A stretch of 64,000 nt of DNA from an uncultured Dialister sp. (GCA_900545365.1 UQYL01000001.1:62001-126000), one strand, 5' to 3'. Counted from the first letter of the stretch, positions 33,483 to 42,833 are shown. The notes: generated from the letters alone by a model not told the origin. Made by a program: numbers and translations.

Positions 33483-33643
33483 AGAAGCATCATCTCCAGA
33501 ACTGCAATTCCCAAGGCCATACAGAGGCACCATTCAAGAAAATGAAAGACTTCAAAGCGGCCTTTCCGGGTCTTCCTATGATAATAAATCCACCATTTCC
33601 ATTTTTCCGCAAAAGACGGCGTTCTGTCGGAAAGATCTTTCAT
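33467..33643 (-). CDS. Small membrane protein of 58 residues between proA and nadD
   Basis: A short frame easily missed: begins MKDLSDRTPSFAEKWKWW and ends in a hydrophobic helix, residues about 33-58 (FHFLEWCLCMALGIAVLEMM then LLWLGV). The N-terminal half is basic and aromatic (KWKWWIYYHRKTRKGRF). Its ATG overlaps the proA stop (ATGA) and its last 16 bases overlap the nadD start, so it fits the operon exactly with no spare bases. No recognised family; a tail-anchored inner-membrane topology is inferred. Confidence 0.65.
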   Translation of the reverse strand: MKDLSDRTPSFAEKWKWWIYYHRKTRKGRFEVFHFLEWCLCMALGIAVLEMMLLWLGV

Positions 33644-34893
33644 CCGCGAATCTGTCCGTTTCCGAAAATCTTATACTTATAGGTCACAAGAGGCGCCAGA
33701 CCGACCGGACCGCGCACGTGGAGCTTCTGTGTGCTGATCCCGATCTCCGCCCCAAATCCGAATTCAAATCCGTCCGTAAAGCGGGTCGAAGCGTTCGCAT
33801 ATACACAGGCGGCATCCACCGCATTCATAAAGGTGCGGATCGATTCTTTGTTTTCGGAAATGATGCACTCCGAATGACCCGTGCTGAATCTGCGGATATG
33901 GTCGATGGCCTCTTCCAGAGAATCTACAATTTTTACAGACAGGATCAGCGCGCTGTATTCTGTGCTCCAGTCCGCTTCCTCAGCAGGAACAGCCGACGGC
34001 CAAATTGTCCTGACACGGTCGTCGCCCCGAAGTTCCACCTGCTTTTCAGCAAGAACAGGAAATAATCGGGGAATAAATTTCTCAGCCACCGCACGGTGAA
34101 TCAGCAGCGTCTCCATGGCATTGCAAACAGAAGGACGCTGCACTTTGGCATTGACAATAATGGGAACCGCTTTTTCCAGATCTGCGTCAGCGTCTACATA
34201 GGTATGGCAAACGCCGCTGCCCGTCTCGATAACGGGTACGGTGCTCGTATCCACCACGAAACGGATCAGTCCCGCCCCGCCGCGGGGAATCACGAGATCC
34301 ACATACTCACGAAGCGTGAGGAGGCGGTTAACGATCTGCCTGTCCGGATCAAGGATGCTGATGACCGCGTCTTCCGGAAGCCCGCAGTCTTTCAGCACGC
34401 GGCGGATGAGGTCCGTCAGCGCCGCGTTGGTGAAATGCGCTTCTTTTCCGCCGCGCAGAATGCAGGCATTTCCGCTCTTCAAACAAAGCGCGGCGGCATC
34501 TACCGTTACATTCGGCCTGGATTCATAAATCATGGCGATCACGCCGAAGGGAACGGTCGTCTGTATAATCTCAAGGCCGTTTTCAAGGACCCGGCGGGAC
34601 AAAGTTTCCCCACATGGATCCGGCAGATCCATCAGCTGCGCTACACCTTCCGCCATGTCCCGGATCCTTTTCGGCGTCAGCGTCAGACGTTCGGTCATGG
34701 CGCTGCTCAGGTGACTAGCTTTGGCCAATTCGATATCTCTGGCGTTTGCTTCAAGCAGAGCATCCTCATTTGCCAGAAGCGCCTGCTGAAATGCGTGAAG
34801 CAGTGAATTTTTCCGATCGCTGTTCAGCACCGTCAGCCGGGCCGCTGCCTTTTTGGCCCGCCGGCCGATGCCGATCAGATCAAACTCATTCAT
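33640..34893 (-). CDS. proA: Gamma-glutamyl phosphate reductase
   Basis: 417 residues of the ALDH superfamily. Second step of proline synthesis. Catalytic cysteine in QRPSVCNAMETLL (near 256-268), IPRGGAGLIRFV and the C-terminal FGFGAEIGISTQKLHVRGPVG block. Downstream of proB by 15 bases. The final product forms pyrroline-5-carboxylate; proC is not in the window. Confidence 0.96.
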   Translation of the reverse strand: MNEFDLIGIGRRAKKAAARLTVLNSDRKNSLLHAFQQALLANEDALLEANARDIELAKASHLSSAMTERLTLTPKRIRDMAEGVAQLMDLPDPCGETLSRRVLENGLEIIQTTVPFGVIAMIYESRPNVTVDAAALCLKSGNACILRGGKEAHFTNAALTDLIRRVLKDCGLPEDAVISILDPDRQIVNRLLTLREYVDLVIPRGGAGLIRFVVDTSTVPVIETGSGVCHTYVDADADLEKAVPIIVNAKVQRPSVCNAMETLLIHRAVAEKFIPRLFPVLAEKQVELRGDDRVRTIWPSAVPAEEADWSTEYSALILSVKIVDSLEEAIDHIRRFSTGHSECIISENKESIRTFMNAVDAACVYANASTRFTDGFEFGFGAEIGISTQKLHVRGPVGLAPLVTYKYKIFGNGQIRG

Positions 34894-34908
34894 GGTCAGT
34901 CTCTCCTC

Positions 34909-36054
34909 TCACCGGAGAACAAACAGATTATCTCTGTGAATCACCGTATCATAAGGCGCGTCATAACCGAGCGCGGCATTCATTTCCGACGTATGGACAC
35001 CGCGGATCTTCTCCACATCGGCTCTGCTGAAATGAGTAATCCCTCTTGCAAGTTCTTCATTGCCGCAGTAGACGGAAATAATATCGCCTTCCTGGAATTC
35101 ACCATCCGTACCGATCACCCCGACAGGAAGGATGCTGGATCCCTTATTGAGAATCGCATTCCGGCAGCCTTCGTCTACAGAGATCCGGCCTTCGATATCC
35201 GCGCCGATAATCATTTTTCGCTTTTTCATCTGCGGGTGGACGTCTTCTCCGCGGAAAAATGTTCCTGTATCTTCCCCATCCATGATTTTATACAGGACAC
35301 CGGGAACGGAACTTTCCGCAATGATCATGTCAATCCCGGAATGTACGCAGATTTCCGCGGCCAACAGCTTTGTATACATCCCTCCGGTTCCCCGCATCGT
35401 GCCCGGGCCTTCCGCCATTTTGAACAGGGAACGGCTGAAATCAGGAACCTCCGAAATCAGGCGGGCATCGGCATACTTTGCCGGGTTTTTATCATACAGC
35501 CCGCGCACGTCCGAGAGAATGACGAGCAGATCCGCGTCGGCAATGCTGGCTACCGTAGCGGACAGAGTGTCATTATCCCCGATCTTGATCTCATCGGCGG
35601 AGACCGCGTCGTTTTCATTAATAATGGGCAGGATGCCGAGCTCGAGCAGCGCCATGATCATACCTCTGGCATACATATACCGTTTGGGGTTCAGTGAATC
35701 CCCTTTCGTCAGGAGCACCTGCCCAACGTGATGGCCGTATTCATGGAAAAAACGCTCGTAGATATTCATCAGCACGCCCTGCCCGACCGCGGCGGCGGCC
35801 TGTTTGTACGGCAGGAACGACGGCTTTTCCTTGAATCCGATGACAGGAAGGCCGACGCCGATGGCGCCGGACGTAACCAGGATTACCTGGATTCCGCGGT
35901 TCATCAGATCGGAAATCTGCTGCGCCAGCCGGTCAATGAAGCGCAGATTTAGCTTCCCGTCGGCATACGTGATGGAGCTTGTCCCGACTTTGATGACGAT
36001 ACGCTTTTTCCCGGAAAGTCTTTCCTTTCGGGAAGCATTGTTACGGCAGTTCAT
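34909..36054 (-). CDS. proB: Glutamate 5-kinase
   Basis: 381 residues. N-terminal amino-acid kinase domain beginning VIKVGTSSI (near 21-29), with SGAIGVG and NENDAVSADEI motifs, and a C-terminal PUA domain (about 290-370) as in the long form of the enzyme, which is feedback-inhibited by proline. ATG 36054 overlaps yhbY by 14 bases; a longer frame from 36144 is a yhbY shadow. Confidence 0.95.
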   Translation of the reverse strand: MNCRNNASRKERLSGKKRIVIKVGTSSITYADGKLNLRFIDRLAQQISDLMNRGIQVILVTSGAIGVGLPVIGFKEKPSFLPYKQAAAAVGQGVLMNIYERFFHEYGHHVGQVLLTKGDSLNPKRYMYARGMIMALLELGILPIINENDAVSADEIKIGDNDTLSATVASIADADLLVILSDVRGLYDKNPAKYADARLISEVPDFSRSLFKMAEGPGTMRGTGGMYTKLLAAEICVHSGIDMIIAESSVPGVLYKIMDGEDTGTFFRGEDVHPQMKKRKMIIGADIEGRISVDEGCRNAILNKGSSILPVGVIGTDGEFQEGDIISVYCGNEELARGITHFSRADVEKIRGVHTSEMNAALGYDAPYDTVIHRDNLFVLR

Positions 36055-36331
36055 AATGAGACTTCTTTTCTTTTTGCTTAAAAAGCACGCAGTTGCGGCC
36101 GATGATCTGGACGATCTCGCACTGCAGGGCTTCAGACAGCACATCCGCGGTATAAAGGATATCTTCTTCGGAATTTTGATTGATCTTGACTTTGATGAGC
36201 TCCCTGGCGGTCAGCGCGTCGTCCGCACTGGCTACGACAGACGGAAGCAGTCCATCCTTGCCGATCTGGACGACAGCCGGCAATTTGACGGCAAGGGCTT
36301 TCAGGTATTGTTTCTGCTTACTTGTCAGCAT
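36041..36331 (-). CDS. yhbY: YhbY family RNA-binding protein (CRM domain)
   Basis: 96 residues, single CRM/KH-like domain: LTSKQKQYLKALA at the N-terminus, QIGKDGL, LKVK-type strand IKVKIN, and the GxxG-type loop GRNCVLF near the end. Associates with pre-50S particles. Lies directly after obgE, another 50S assembly factor. Confidence 0.94.
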   Translation of the reverse strand: MLTSKQKQYLKALAVKLPAVVQIGKDGLLPSVVASADDALTARELIKVKINQNSEEDILYTADVLSEALQCEIVQIIGRNCVLFKQKEKKSHYELP

Positions 36332-36338
36332 GGTAGTT

Positions 36339-37628
36339 TCACTCTTCCCTTTCTCTTCCCGATTCGGAGAACGTAAATTCCATTCCGTAGAGATCCACTG
36401 TGTCGCCCTCCTTGATGCCTGCTTTTTTCAGCAGTTTATCCAGCCCCATGAACCTCCAGGCTCTTTCAAAACGGCGGAGCGAAAGAGTGTCTTCAAAATC
36501 GGTCATACCGACCAGTTTTTCCACTCTCTTTCCTTTGACAAAGAATACGCCGTCCTCTTCGGTGATCTCAAATTCATCTTTCGGCACATCGTAGATGATG
36601 GCTTTATCCGGCGTAAATTCCGGAAGCGGAGGCAGCTCCTGAAGAATCTGCCATGCCCGCTCCATCAGCGGCCGCACCCCTTCGCCCGACAGCGTGCAGA
36701 TGGGGAAAAATTCAAATCCTTCCGATTCGATTGCATGGCGGAGCTTTTCAAGCGATGTCTCATCCTGGATCAGATCAATCTTATTAGCCGCGACAATCTG
36801 CTTCTTTTTGGCCAGTTCCGGGCTGTAAAGTTCCAGTTCATTATTGATAATATGAAAATCCGCCAGCGGATCCCGGCCCTCGCTTCCGGCGGCGTCCAGG
36901 ACGTGGATCAGTACGCGGGTGCGTTCCACATGGCGCAGGAAATCGTGGCCGAGCCCGATGCCCTGGCTGGCGCCTTCAATCAGCCCTGGAATATCGGTCA
37001 TGACAAAACTTCTTTCATCGCTCAGGTCGACGACACCAAGATGCGGCGTCAGTGTCGTAAAATGGTACGCCGCGACTTCCGGCCTTGCGCCGGATACCTT
37101 GCGGATAAGGCTGGATTTTCCCACGCTCGGAAAGCCGAGCAGCCCGACATCGGCCAGCACCTTGAGCTCCAGCCGAATCTCTTTCATTTCCCCCGGCTCG
37201 CCTTTTTCCGCATACGTGGGCGCTCTGACCGCGCTGGTCGCGAAATGCGCATTCCCCCGGCCTCCCCGTCCGCCCTTCACGAGCATTTTTTCCTGCCCTT
37301 CATGGGTCAGATCCGCAAGAAGTTCCTCGGTCTTCGCGTCATAGACCATCGTGCCGAGCGGCACTTTGATTACAACATCTTCCGCAGATTTGCCGTACAT
37401 GTCTTTTGAGCCGCCGTTTTCTCCGTTTTTAGCCGCGAATTTCCTGTGCCGGCGGAAATCCATCAAAGTATTCATATTTCCTGCGGCGCGCACAAATACG
37501 GAACCGCCGGTTCCTCCGTCGCCGCCGCTGGGGCCGCCGCGTGGCACATATTTTTCCCGGCGGAACGATACCATTCCGTCGCCGCCTGCACCCGACTGTA
37601 CGATGATCTTTGCTTTATCAATAAACAT
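36339..37628 (-). CDS. obgE: Obg GTPase, 50S assembly
   Basis: 429 residues. Glycine-rich Obg fold (1-158, VPRGGPSGGDGGTGG), G domain with GFPSVGKSSL, DIPGLIEGAS and NKID, and the C-terminal OCT domain (about 345-420) found in the Firmicute form. ATG 37628 has AAGGAG six bases upstream; the longer frame from 37736 lies in the promoter region. First gene of the obgE-yhbY-proB-proA-nadD-yqeK-LCP-rsfS-cvfB operon. Confidence 0.96.
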   Translation of the reverse strand: MFIDKAKIIVQSGAGGDGMVSFRREKYVPRGGPSGGDGGTGGSVFVRAAGNMNTLMDFRRHRKFAAKNGENGGSKDMYGKSAEDVVIKVPLGTMVYDAKTEELLADLTHEGQEKMLVKGGRGGRGNAHFATSAVRAPTYAEKGEPGEMKEIRLELKVLADVGLLGFPSVGKSSLIRKVSGARPEVAAYHFTTLTPHLGVVDLSDERSFVMTDIPGLIEGASQGIGLGHDFLRHVERTRVLIHVLDAAGSEGRDPLADFHIINNELELYSPELAKKKQIVAANKIDLIQDETSLEKLRHAIESEGFEFFPICTLSGEGVRPLMERAWQILQELPPLPEFTPDKAIIYDVPKDEFEITEEDGVFFVKGKRVEKLVGMTDFEDTLSLRRFERAWRFMGLDKLLKKAGIKEGDTVDLYGMEFTFSESGREREE

Positions 37629-37682
37629 AAGTGTCTCCTTGTCTGCTGATTTCAGAAATTTCCCAGAATATTTGTACTTTAC

Positions 37683-37712
37683 ATTATACCGTAAAATCAG
37701 CCAAAACGAAAA
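37683..37712 (-). promoter_or_regulatory. Promoter of the obgE operon
   Basis: Perfect TATAAT on the - strand (37688-37683), about 55 bases before the obgE start; the -35 region (near 37711) is weak (TTTCGT). Confidence 0.5.
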
Positions 37713-37747
37713 GGAATCATGCGCCTTCTCCGGCATTCATGATTCCC
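37713..37747 (-). terminator. Intrinsic terminator after ctpA
   Basis: GGAATCATG/CATGATTCC 9-bp stem with extra inner GCC/GGC pairs, followed on the - strand by TTTTCGTTTTGG. Confidence 0.7.
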
Positions 37748-37766
37748 TATCTGCAATACCATATGG

Positions 37767-38912
37767 TCACTTTTTCATCAATTCCTGCACCGCCCGAAGA
37801 ATCACTGTATCGGACTCCGGATCAAAGACCAGGCCTTCCTGGCTGACGGCGATATCCGGAGTGATCCCGATCCGGTCAATTTGCCTGCCTGCGGCAGTAA
37901 AGTACTGCGCCACCGACAATTTCAGCGCTTCCTCTCCCGTCATGGGATGCACGATCTGCACGGTTCCCTTGCCGAAACTCTTTTCTCCGATCAGGATTCC
38001 CTCTTTTTTATCCTGGACGGCGCCCGCAAGAATTTCCGCGGCGGAAGCGCTGTTTCGATCAATCAGGACGGCCAGCGGGATTCTCCGATCTGTCCCCTGA
38101 ATGGAAAATTCCTGAAGGGTCCCGTCCTTCTGTCTGTAGCTTACGATCGGTCCGCCCGACAGGAGCTGATCCGCCACGGCGACCGCGGAATCAAGCAGGC
38201 CTCCCGGATTCATCCGAAGATCAAGGATCAGGCCCTTGATTCCCGCTTCGGACAGCTTTTCATATTCCTTTTTAAACTCTTCCGCAGTATGGGCCCCAAA
38301 GGAATAGATATGAATGTATCCGATATCCGGCGTCACCATCAAAGACCGGACCGTAGGAAGAGAGACCGCGGACCGGCTGATGGGAAAGGTTCGTAGCTCT
38401 CCTTCCCTCTGGACGGAGAGAAAAACAGTCGTCCCCGCTTTCCCGCGGATGGTGTCTGCCGCCTGCGTCAGGTCCATATCCGCCGTCGTTCTCCCATCAA
38501 TGGAGTCAAGCCGGTCTCCCGGAAGCAGTCCTGCTTTTTCCGCCGTACTTCCCGGGAAAACAGAAAGGATATAAAAATATCCGTCCATGCCGTTTCCGAT
38601 GACGACGCCGATCCCGCCGTATTCGCTATTGGTCTGCTCCATGAAAGAATCATAGGTGTCATCCGTCAGGAGCTGCGAATAGGGATCGCCCAGCGCGGCG
38701 ACCATGCCGCGTTCCGCGCCGATCCACAGCGTCTCTTCATCGACTTCACGGAAATATTCCTGCCGTATCAGCTGATATGTTTTCAGAAATCGGAAAAAGG
38801 CATCCGGATTTCCCGTAAAGGAAAGAATTCCCAGCCCCGTCAGCGCCGCTGAGCCGGAAATGACCGACAGGCTCCACAGGATAGCCGCTTTTGTTTTTAT
38901 CGAAAATTTCAT
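37767..38912 (-). CDS. ctpA: C-terminal processing peptidase (S41, CtpA)
   Basis: 381 residues. N-terminal membrane anchor (about 8-32), PDZ domain (about 98-170), S41 protease domain with S288 in DRNSAS and K315 in SFGKGTVQ, the Ser-Lys dyad, and MNPGGLL. Cleaves substrates in the cell envelope. In many bacteria ctpA follows ftsE-ftsX-envC, as here, and trims or controls cell-wall hydrolases. AAGGAG upstream of ATG. Confidence 0.94.
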   Translation of the reverse strand: MKFSIKTKAAILWSLSVISGSAALTGLGILSFTGNPDAFFRFLKTYQLIRQEYFREVDEETLWIGAERGMVAALGDPYSQLLTDDTYDSFMEQTNSEYGGIGVVIGNGMDGYFYILSVFPGSTAEKAGLLPGDRLDSIDGRTTADMDLTQAADTIRGKAGTTVFLSVQREGELRTFPISRSAVSLPTVRSLMVTPDIGYIHIYSFGAHTAEEFKKEYEKLSEAGIKGLILDLRMNPGGLLDSAVAVADQLLSGGPIVSYRQKDGTLQEFSIQGTDRRIPLAVLIDRNSASAAEILAGAVQDKKEGILIGEKSFGKGTVQIVHPMTGEEALKLSVAQYFTAAGRQIDRIGITPDIAVSQEGLVFDPESDTVILRAVQELMKK

Positions 38913-38925
38913 GATTCTCCTTATG

Positions 38926-38974
38926 AAAAAACGGCCGGGAAACGGTGCGAGACCGCTTTCTTCGGCCGTTTTCT
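38926..38974 (-). terminator. Terminator after the EnvC-like gene
   Basis: AACGGCCG/CGGCCGTT arms enclose a second small hairpin (CGGT/ACCG); T run on the - strand side (38930-38926). It would separate ctpA transcription from the upstream ftsEX unit, at least partly. Confidence 0.65.
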
Positions 38975-38977
38975 ATT

Positions 38978-40114
38978 TTATAAATATCCCATGGGATCCA
39001 CCGGTGAACCGTTGATACGGACTTCAAAGTGACAGTGCGGACCAGTAACGTTCCCTGTCTGTCCGGAATAAGCGATCACTTCGCCTTTCGATACGGCCTG
39101 ACCGTAACTTGCGGCAAAGCCGCTGTTATGCGCATACAGCGTCTGGATCCCGTTGCCGTGATCTATGATGACCGTATTGCCGTAACCGCTGATCCAATCT
39201 GCCTCAATGACGGTGCCGCTGTCCGCCGCCTGGACCGGCGTGCCTTCCGGTACGCCGATATCGATGCCCGCATGGGAGATCTCGATACCGAAAATTGGAT
39301 GCACCCGGTAACCGAACGGCGAGGTAATGGGGCCGCTGCAGGGCCAGCCCAACTGTCCGGAACCGACCACGGAGTTCGTATATCCGCCGCTCTGCTGTTC
39401 ACGGAGACGCGCCTGAATCTTCGCTTCCACAGCCGCGCTGGCTTCGCGAAGTTCGCGTTCCGACTGCTCGGCCGCGTCCCGGTGCTGCTGCGCTTCTTCC
39501 AACGCCTGCTGCTGTTCCGCTTTTTTCGCTTCAATCCGGGACTGCGCCTGACGGGCGTTTTCTTCCAGCGCATCGACCTGCGCCTTTTCCTGTTCGAGCT
39601 GCGCTTTCTGCGCTTCGATTTCTCTCTGTTTGTCCTGAATCTCAAGAATCAGAGAAAAATCCGCCCGGATAATTCGCTTCAGCAGTTCCAGTCGGTTTGC
39701 GAAGTCGCTGAAACTGTTGGAACCGACGATGACATCTACATAATTCAGCTGCCCGTGCATATAGATCGAACGAACACGCTTTCCGAGGATGTCCTGCCTC
39801 CGGTGCAGATCATCAATGGCTTTCTGCAGTGCGATTTCATTTTGCCGGATCTGCTCTGCCAGACGGGCCTGTTCGGCACGGATCCGCGCCAATTCCGCAT
39901 TGGCGGCATCCAATTCCTGCTGAATGGCTTCCAATCTCCCCACTACGGCATTGATGATTTCCTGCGCACTGGCCTGCTCTTCCTGTGCCGCTGAGATCTG
40001 ACTTTGGATATCTGCCAGCTGATCTTCCAGGTCGTCCGCTATGGACGGTACGGCAGTACCTGCAAGGAGCAGAAATGCCAAGACAGACGCGCTTATTTTG
40101 CTGTACTTGCTCAT
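38978..40114 (-). CDS. EnvC-like murein hydrolase activator / M23 endopeptidase
   Basis: 378 residues. Signal peptide (1-26, cleaved near VPSIADD), long coiled coil (about 27-255, heptad Glu/Gln/Ala), then a LytM/M23 domain with full zinc ligands: HAGID near 287-291 and HCHFEV near 359-364. The intact ligands suggest an active endopeptidase, unlike E. coli EnvC, whose LytM domain is degenerate. Directly after ftsX: in characterised systems FtsEX binds the coiled coil and switches hydrolase activity at the septum. Confidence 0.9.
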   Translation of the reverse strand: MSKYSKISASVLAFLLLAGTAVPSIADDLEDQLADIQSQISAAQEEQASAQEIINAVVGRLEAIQQELDAANAELARIRAEQARLAEQIRQNEIALQKAIDDLHRRQDILGKRVRSIYMHGQLNYVDVIVGSNSFSDFANRLELLKRIIRADFSLILEIQDKQREIEAQKAQLEQEKAQVDALEENARQAQSRIEAKKAEQQQALEEAQQHRDAAEQSERELREASAAVEAKIQARLREQQSGGYTNSVVGSGQLGWPCSGPITSPFGYRVHPIFGIEISHAGIDIGVPEGTPVQAADSGTVIEADWISGYGNTVIIDHGNGIQTLYAHNSGFAASYGQAVSKGEVIAYSGQTGNVTGPHCHFEVRINGSPVDPMGYL

Positions 40115-40118
40115 ACCG

Positions 40119-41003
40119 TTACACTTTCATATACTTTCTGAGCGAAATTACGCTCCCGATGATGCCGATCAGTACGCCTGCGCCGAGAAGGAGAGCAGAA
40201 ATGTGGAGCATAAACGGATAAATGCCGATAAACGGAATAAAGAGCAGCCCCGCGGCCGCGGCTTCATTCATCATGAGCGCGTACATCTTCCAGAGAACGG
40301 CCGCGGCAATGCCCGAGCCGATCAGTCCAATGACGATCCCTTCAAAAAGGAAAGGCCAGCGTATAAAACTGTTGGTCGCTCCGACATACTTCATGATCTG
40401 TATTTCCCTGCGCCGAGCAAAGACAGTCAGACGGATCGTATTGGAAATAATAAACAATTCAGCGCCAGCCAGGAAAACAATGAGCACAATGCCGCCGATC
40501 CGGATGGCCTGCGAGATTTTGTACAGCTGTTCAATGATATCCTGTCCGTACTGCACCGATTCGACTTCTTCATACGAGGAAACCGCAGCGGCGGCAGATT
40601 TCAGGGAATCAGGATGACTGAACGAAAGCTGGTACGACGCGGGAAGCGGATTTCCGTTGACCGCGTCCAGTATCCCCGCCTGATCGCCAAGTCGTTCCCG
40701 GAATTCGATCATGGCCTGATCTTTATTGGTAAAAGAAAGTTCTTTCAGATCAGGAAGCGCTTTCAGCCGCCGGCCGACGCCCATGACCTGATCCGTAGTC
40801 AGCCCTTCCCGCAGATAAACGCTCATTTCCACCTGGCTTTCCAGATAAGACGCCATATGATTCATATTAAAAACAACAGAGAGGAATATGCCCAGAATAA
40901 ACATGGACAGCGTGACAGTCAAAATAGAGGCGACCGCCATGAATTTATTTCGGATCAGAGACCGGCAGGTCTCTCCGAGGAAATATCTCAGAGAATTAAA
41001 CAT
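40119..41003 (-). CDS. ftsX: Cell division protein FtsX
   Basis: 294 residues with four TM helices: one near 23-47, then three in the C-terminal third. A large extracellular loop (about 50-165) lies between the first two. ATG 41003 lies eleven bases after AGGAGG and overlaps the ftsE stop by 8. Transmembrane partner of FtsE; couples ATP hydrolysis to the periplasmic or surface hydrolase encoded next. Confidence 0.94.
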   Translation of the reverse strand: MFNSLRYFLGETCRSLIRNKFMAVASILTVTLSMFILGIFLSVVFNMNHMASYLESQVEMSVYLREGLTTDQVMGVGRRLKALPDLKELSFTNKDQAMIEFRERLGDQAGILDAVNGNPLPASYQLSFSHPDSLKSAAAAVSSYEEVESVQYGQDIIEQLYKISQAIRIGGIVLIVFLAGAELFIISNTIRLTVFARRREIQIMKYVGATNSFIRWPFLFEGIVIGLIGSGIAAAVLWKMYALMMNEAAAAGLLFIPFIGIYPFMLHISALLLGAGVLIGIIGSVISLRKYMKV

Positions 41004-41685
41004 GCAGATCATATCCTCCTTTTTTGACATCGCTCACGATGTGACCGTCTTCGATGCTGACGACCCGTTTATGCATGGCATTAACCAATTCTTTATTGTG
41101 CGTGACCATGATAATCGTCGTTCCCATGTGATTGATATTGTTAAAGATTTCCATGATTTCATCAGACGTCGCCGGATCCAGATTGCCTGTCGGTTCATCA
41201 GCGATCAGCAGTGTCGGATGATTGACGAGCGCCCGGGCAATAGCCACGCGCTGCTGTTCCCCGCCGGAAAGCCTGGACGGCAGCTCTCCCGCTTTGCTCC
41301 GCAAATTCACCAGATCCAGCACGCGGTTGACCTTTTCACGAATCTCCTGGCTGCTTCTGGCTCCGGTGACCCGCAGGACGAATGCTACGTTTTCAAATAC
41401 CGTTTTTTCCTGAAGAAGGCGGAAATCCTGAAATACGATTCCCAATTTTCTCCGATAATATGGGACCTGGCTCTTTTTCAGACGGTTGACTTCCACTCCG
41501 TTGACGACGACGGAACCTTTATAAGGAACCAGTTCATGCGTCAGCATCTTGATAAACGTTGATTTCCCTGCGCCGGAAGGCCCGACAATAAAAACAAATT
41601 CGCCCTTATCCACATGAATATTAATATCACGCAGGGCGATCCGCGTTTTTGTATATTCAATATATACATGTTCAAGCGTAATCAT
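40996..41685 (-). CDS. ftsE: Cell division ATP-binding protein FtsE
   Basis: 229 residues. Walker A GPSGAGKST (near 35-43), Q-loop, signature [14 protein letters not shown], Walker B LLIADEPTGNLD, H-loop VTHNKE. The GEQQR signature and LxADEPTGNLDP block are typical of FtsE/LolD. ATG 41685 has GGAG upstream. First gene of ftsE-ftsX-envC-like. Confidence 0.95.
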   Translation of the reverse strand: MITLEHVYIEYTKTRIALRDINIHVDKGEFVFIVGPSGAGKSTFIKMLTHELVPYKGSVVVNGVEVNRLKKSQVPYYRRKLGIVFQDFRLLQEKTVFENVAFVLRVTGARSSQEIREKVNRVLDLVNLRSKAGELPSRLSGGEQQRVAIARALVNHPTLLIADEPTGNLDPATSDEIMEIFNNINHMGTTIIMVTHNKELVNAMHKRVVSIEDGHIVSDVKKGGYDLHV

Positions 41686-41755
41686 AAAGATATTCTCCAC
41701 CCCGTCAAAATCCGGTTTCTGTAATGGATACAGTCCTGAAAGCTACACACCTTCT

Positions 41756-41784
41756 TTTATAATCTACTTTTGAAAATTCTGCAA
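41756..41784 (-). promoter_or_regulatory. Promoter of ftsEX
   Basis: TTGCAG (41784-41779), 17-bp spacer, TATAAA (41761-41756) on the - strand. Confidence 0.6.
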
Positions 41785-41844
41785 GCGTACAGGAAAATTT
41801 CCGCGTCATTGAAGATATAAAGAGGATATTCTGTCTTTTCATAA

Positions 41845-41891
41845 AAAAGAAGGCTTTGTCCGAATACACTCGAACAAAGCCTTTGCTTTTC
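41845..41891 (-). terminator. Intrinsic terminator after the transketolase genes
   Basis: AAGGCTTTGT/ACAAAGCCTT arms extended by CGA/TCG pairs, followed by CTTTTTT on the - strand. Confidence 0.85.
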
Positions 41892-41897
41892 TCATTC

Positions 41898-42833
41898 TTA
41901 TTTCTTCTTGTAAAGCCGCATGGCGGTTTCCGCGATTTTAGCAGCAGTCAGACCGTATGCCTTCAGCAGATCATCTGCTGTGCCGGATTCGCCGAACTGA
42001 TCTTCCACGCCGACCATGGCCATGGGAACAGGGCAATTTTTTACCACTACTTCAGCAACCGCGCTTCCCAGACCGCCCTTTACGGAATGCTCTTCCGCCG
42101 TAAGGATCGCGCCCGTATCTTCCGCCGCTTTTATGATCGCCGATTCATCGATCGGTTTGATGGAACTCATATTGATCACGCGGGCGCTGATTCCTGCGCC
42201 GGTCAGGATGTCTGCTGCCTGCATCGCCTTGCCCGTCATGATTCCGCAGGCAATGATGGTCAGATCGTATCCTTTGCGCAGCATCGCCGCTTTCCCTGGG
42301 ATAAACGGCTGTTCTGGATCGGTGATATCGTCGCATTTTGCGCGGCCCATTCGGATAAATACCGGTCCGTGGTATGAAGCGGCCCATTTGACCGCCGCCT
42401 TTGTTTCTGCGGCGTCTGCGGGAACGATTACAGTCATGTTGGGCAGCACACGCATTAACGCGATATCTTCCAGCATCTGATGGGTAGCGCCGTCTTCGCC
42501 TACCGTCAGTCCCGCGTGAGTCAGTGCAATTTTCACATTCAGTTTGGGATAGCAGATGGAATTGCGGATCTGTTCGTAAGCGCGGCCCGCACCAAATACG
42601 GCAAACGTAGACGCAAAGGGAATTTTTCCGCAGGAAGCCAGCCCTGCCGCTACGCTCATCATATTTCCTTCCGCGATCCCGCAGTCAAAGAAACGATCCG
42701 GGTATACATCTGCAAAATCTTTCGTCTTCGTCGATGCGGAAAGATCCGCATCCAGAACAACGATCTCCGGATACTGAGCCCCCAATTCCTTCAGGGCTTC
42801 GCCATATGCGTCACGAGTCGCCTTGCCCATCAT
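41898..42833 (-). CDS. Transketolase, C-terminal (pyrimidine-binding and C) subunit
   Basis: About 311 residues. TPP pyrimidine-binding domain with FFDCGIAEGNMMSVAAGLA and THAGLTVGEDGATHQMLEDIA, then the C-terminal domain. Works with the separate N-terminal subunit encoded upstream; their junction overlaps (ATGATGA). Two ATGs at 42833 and 42830, with GGAGG better spaced for the second. Non-oxidative pentose phosphate pathway; uses the xylulose 5-phosphate made by Rpe. Confidence 0.93.
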   Translation of the reverse strand: MMGKATRDAYGEALKELGAQYPEIVVLDADLSASTKTKDFADVYPDRFFDCGIAEGNMMSVAAGLASCGKIPFASTFAVFGAGRAYEQIRNSICYPKLNVKIALTHAGLTVGEDGATHQMLEDIALMRVLPNMTVIVPADAAETKAAVKWAASYHGPVFIRMGRAKCDDITDPEQPFIPGKAAMLRKGYDLTIIACGIMTGKAMQAADILTGAGISARVINMSSIKPIDESAIIKAAEDTGAILTAEEHSVKGGLGSAVAEVVVKNCPVPMAMVGVEDQFGESGTADDLLKAYGLTAAKIAETAMRLYKKK

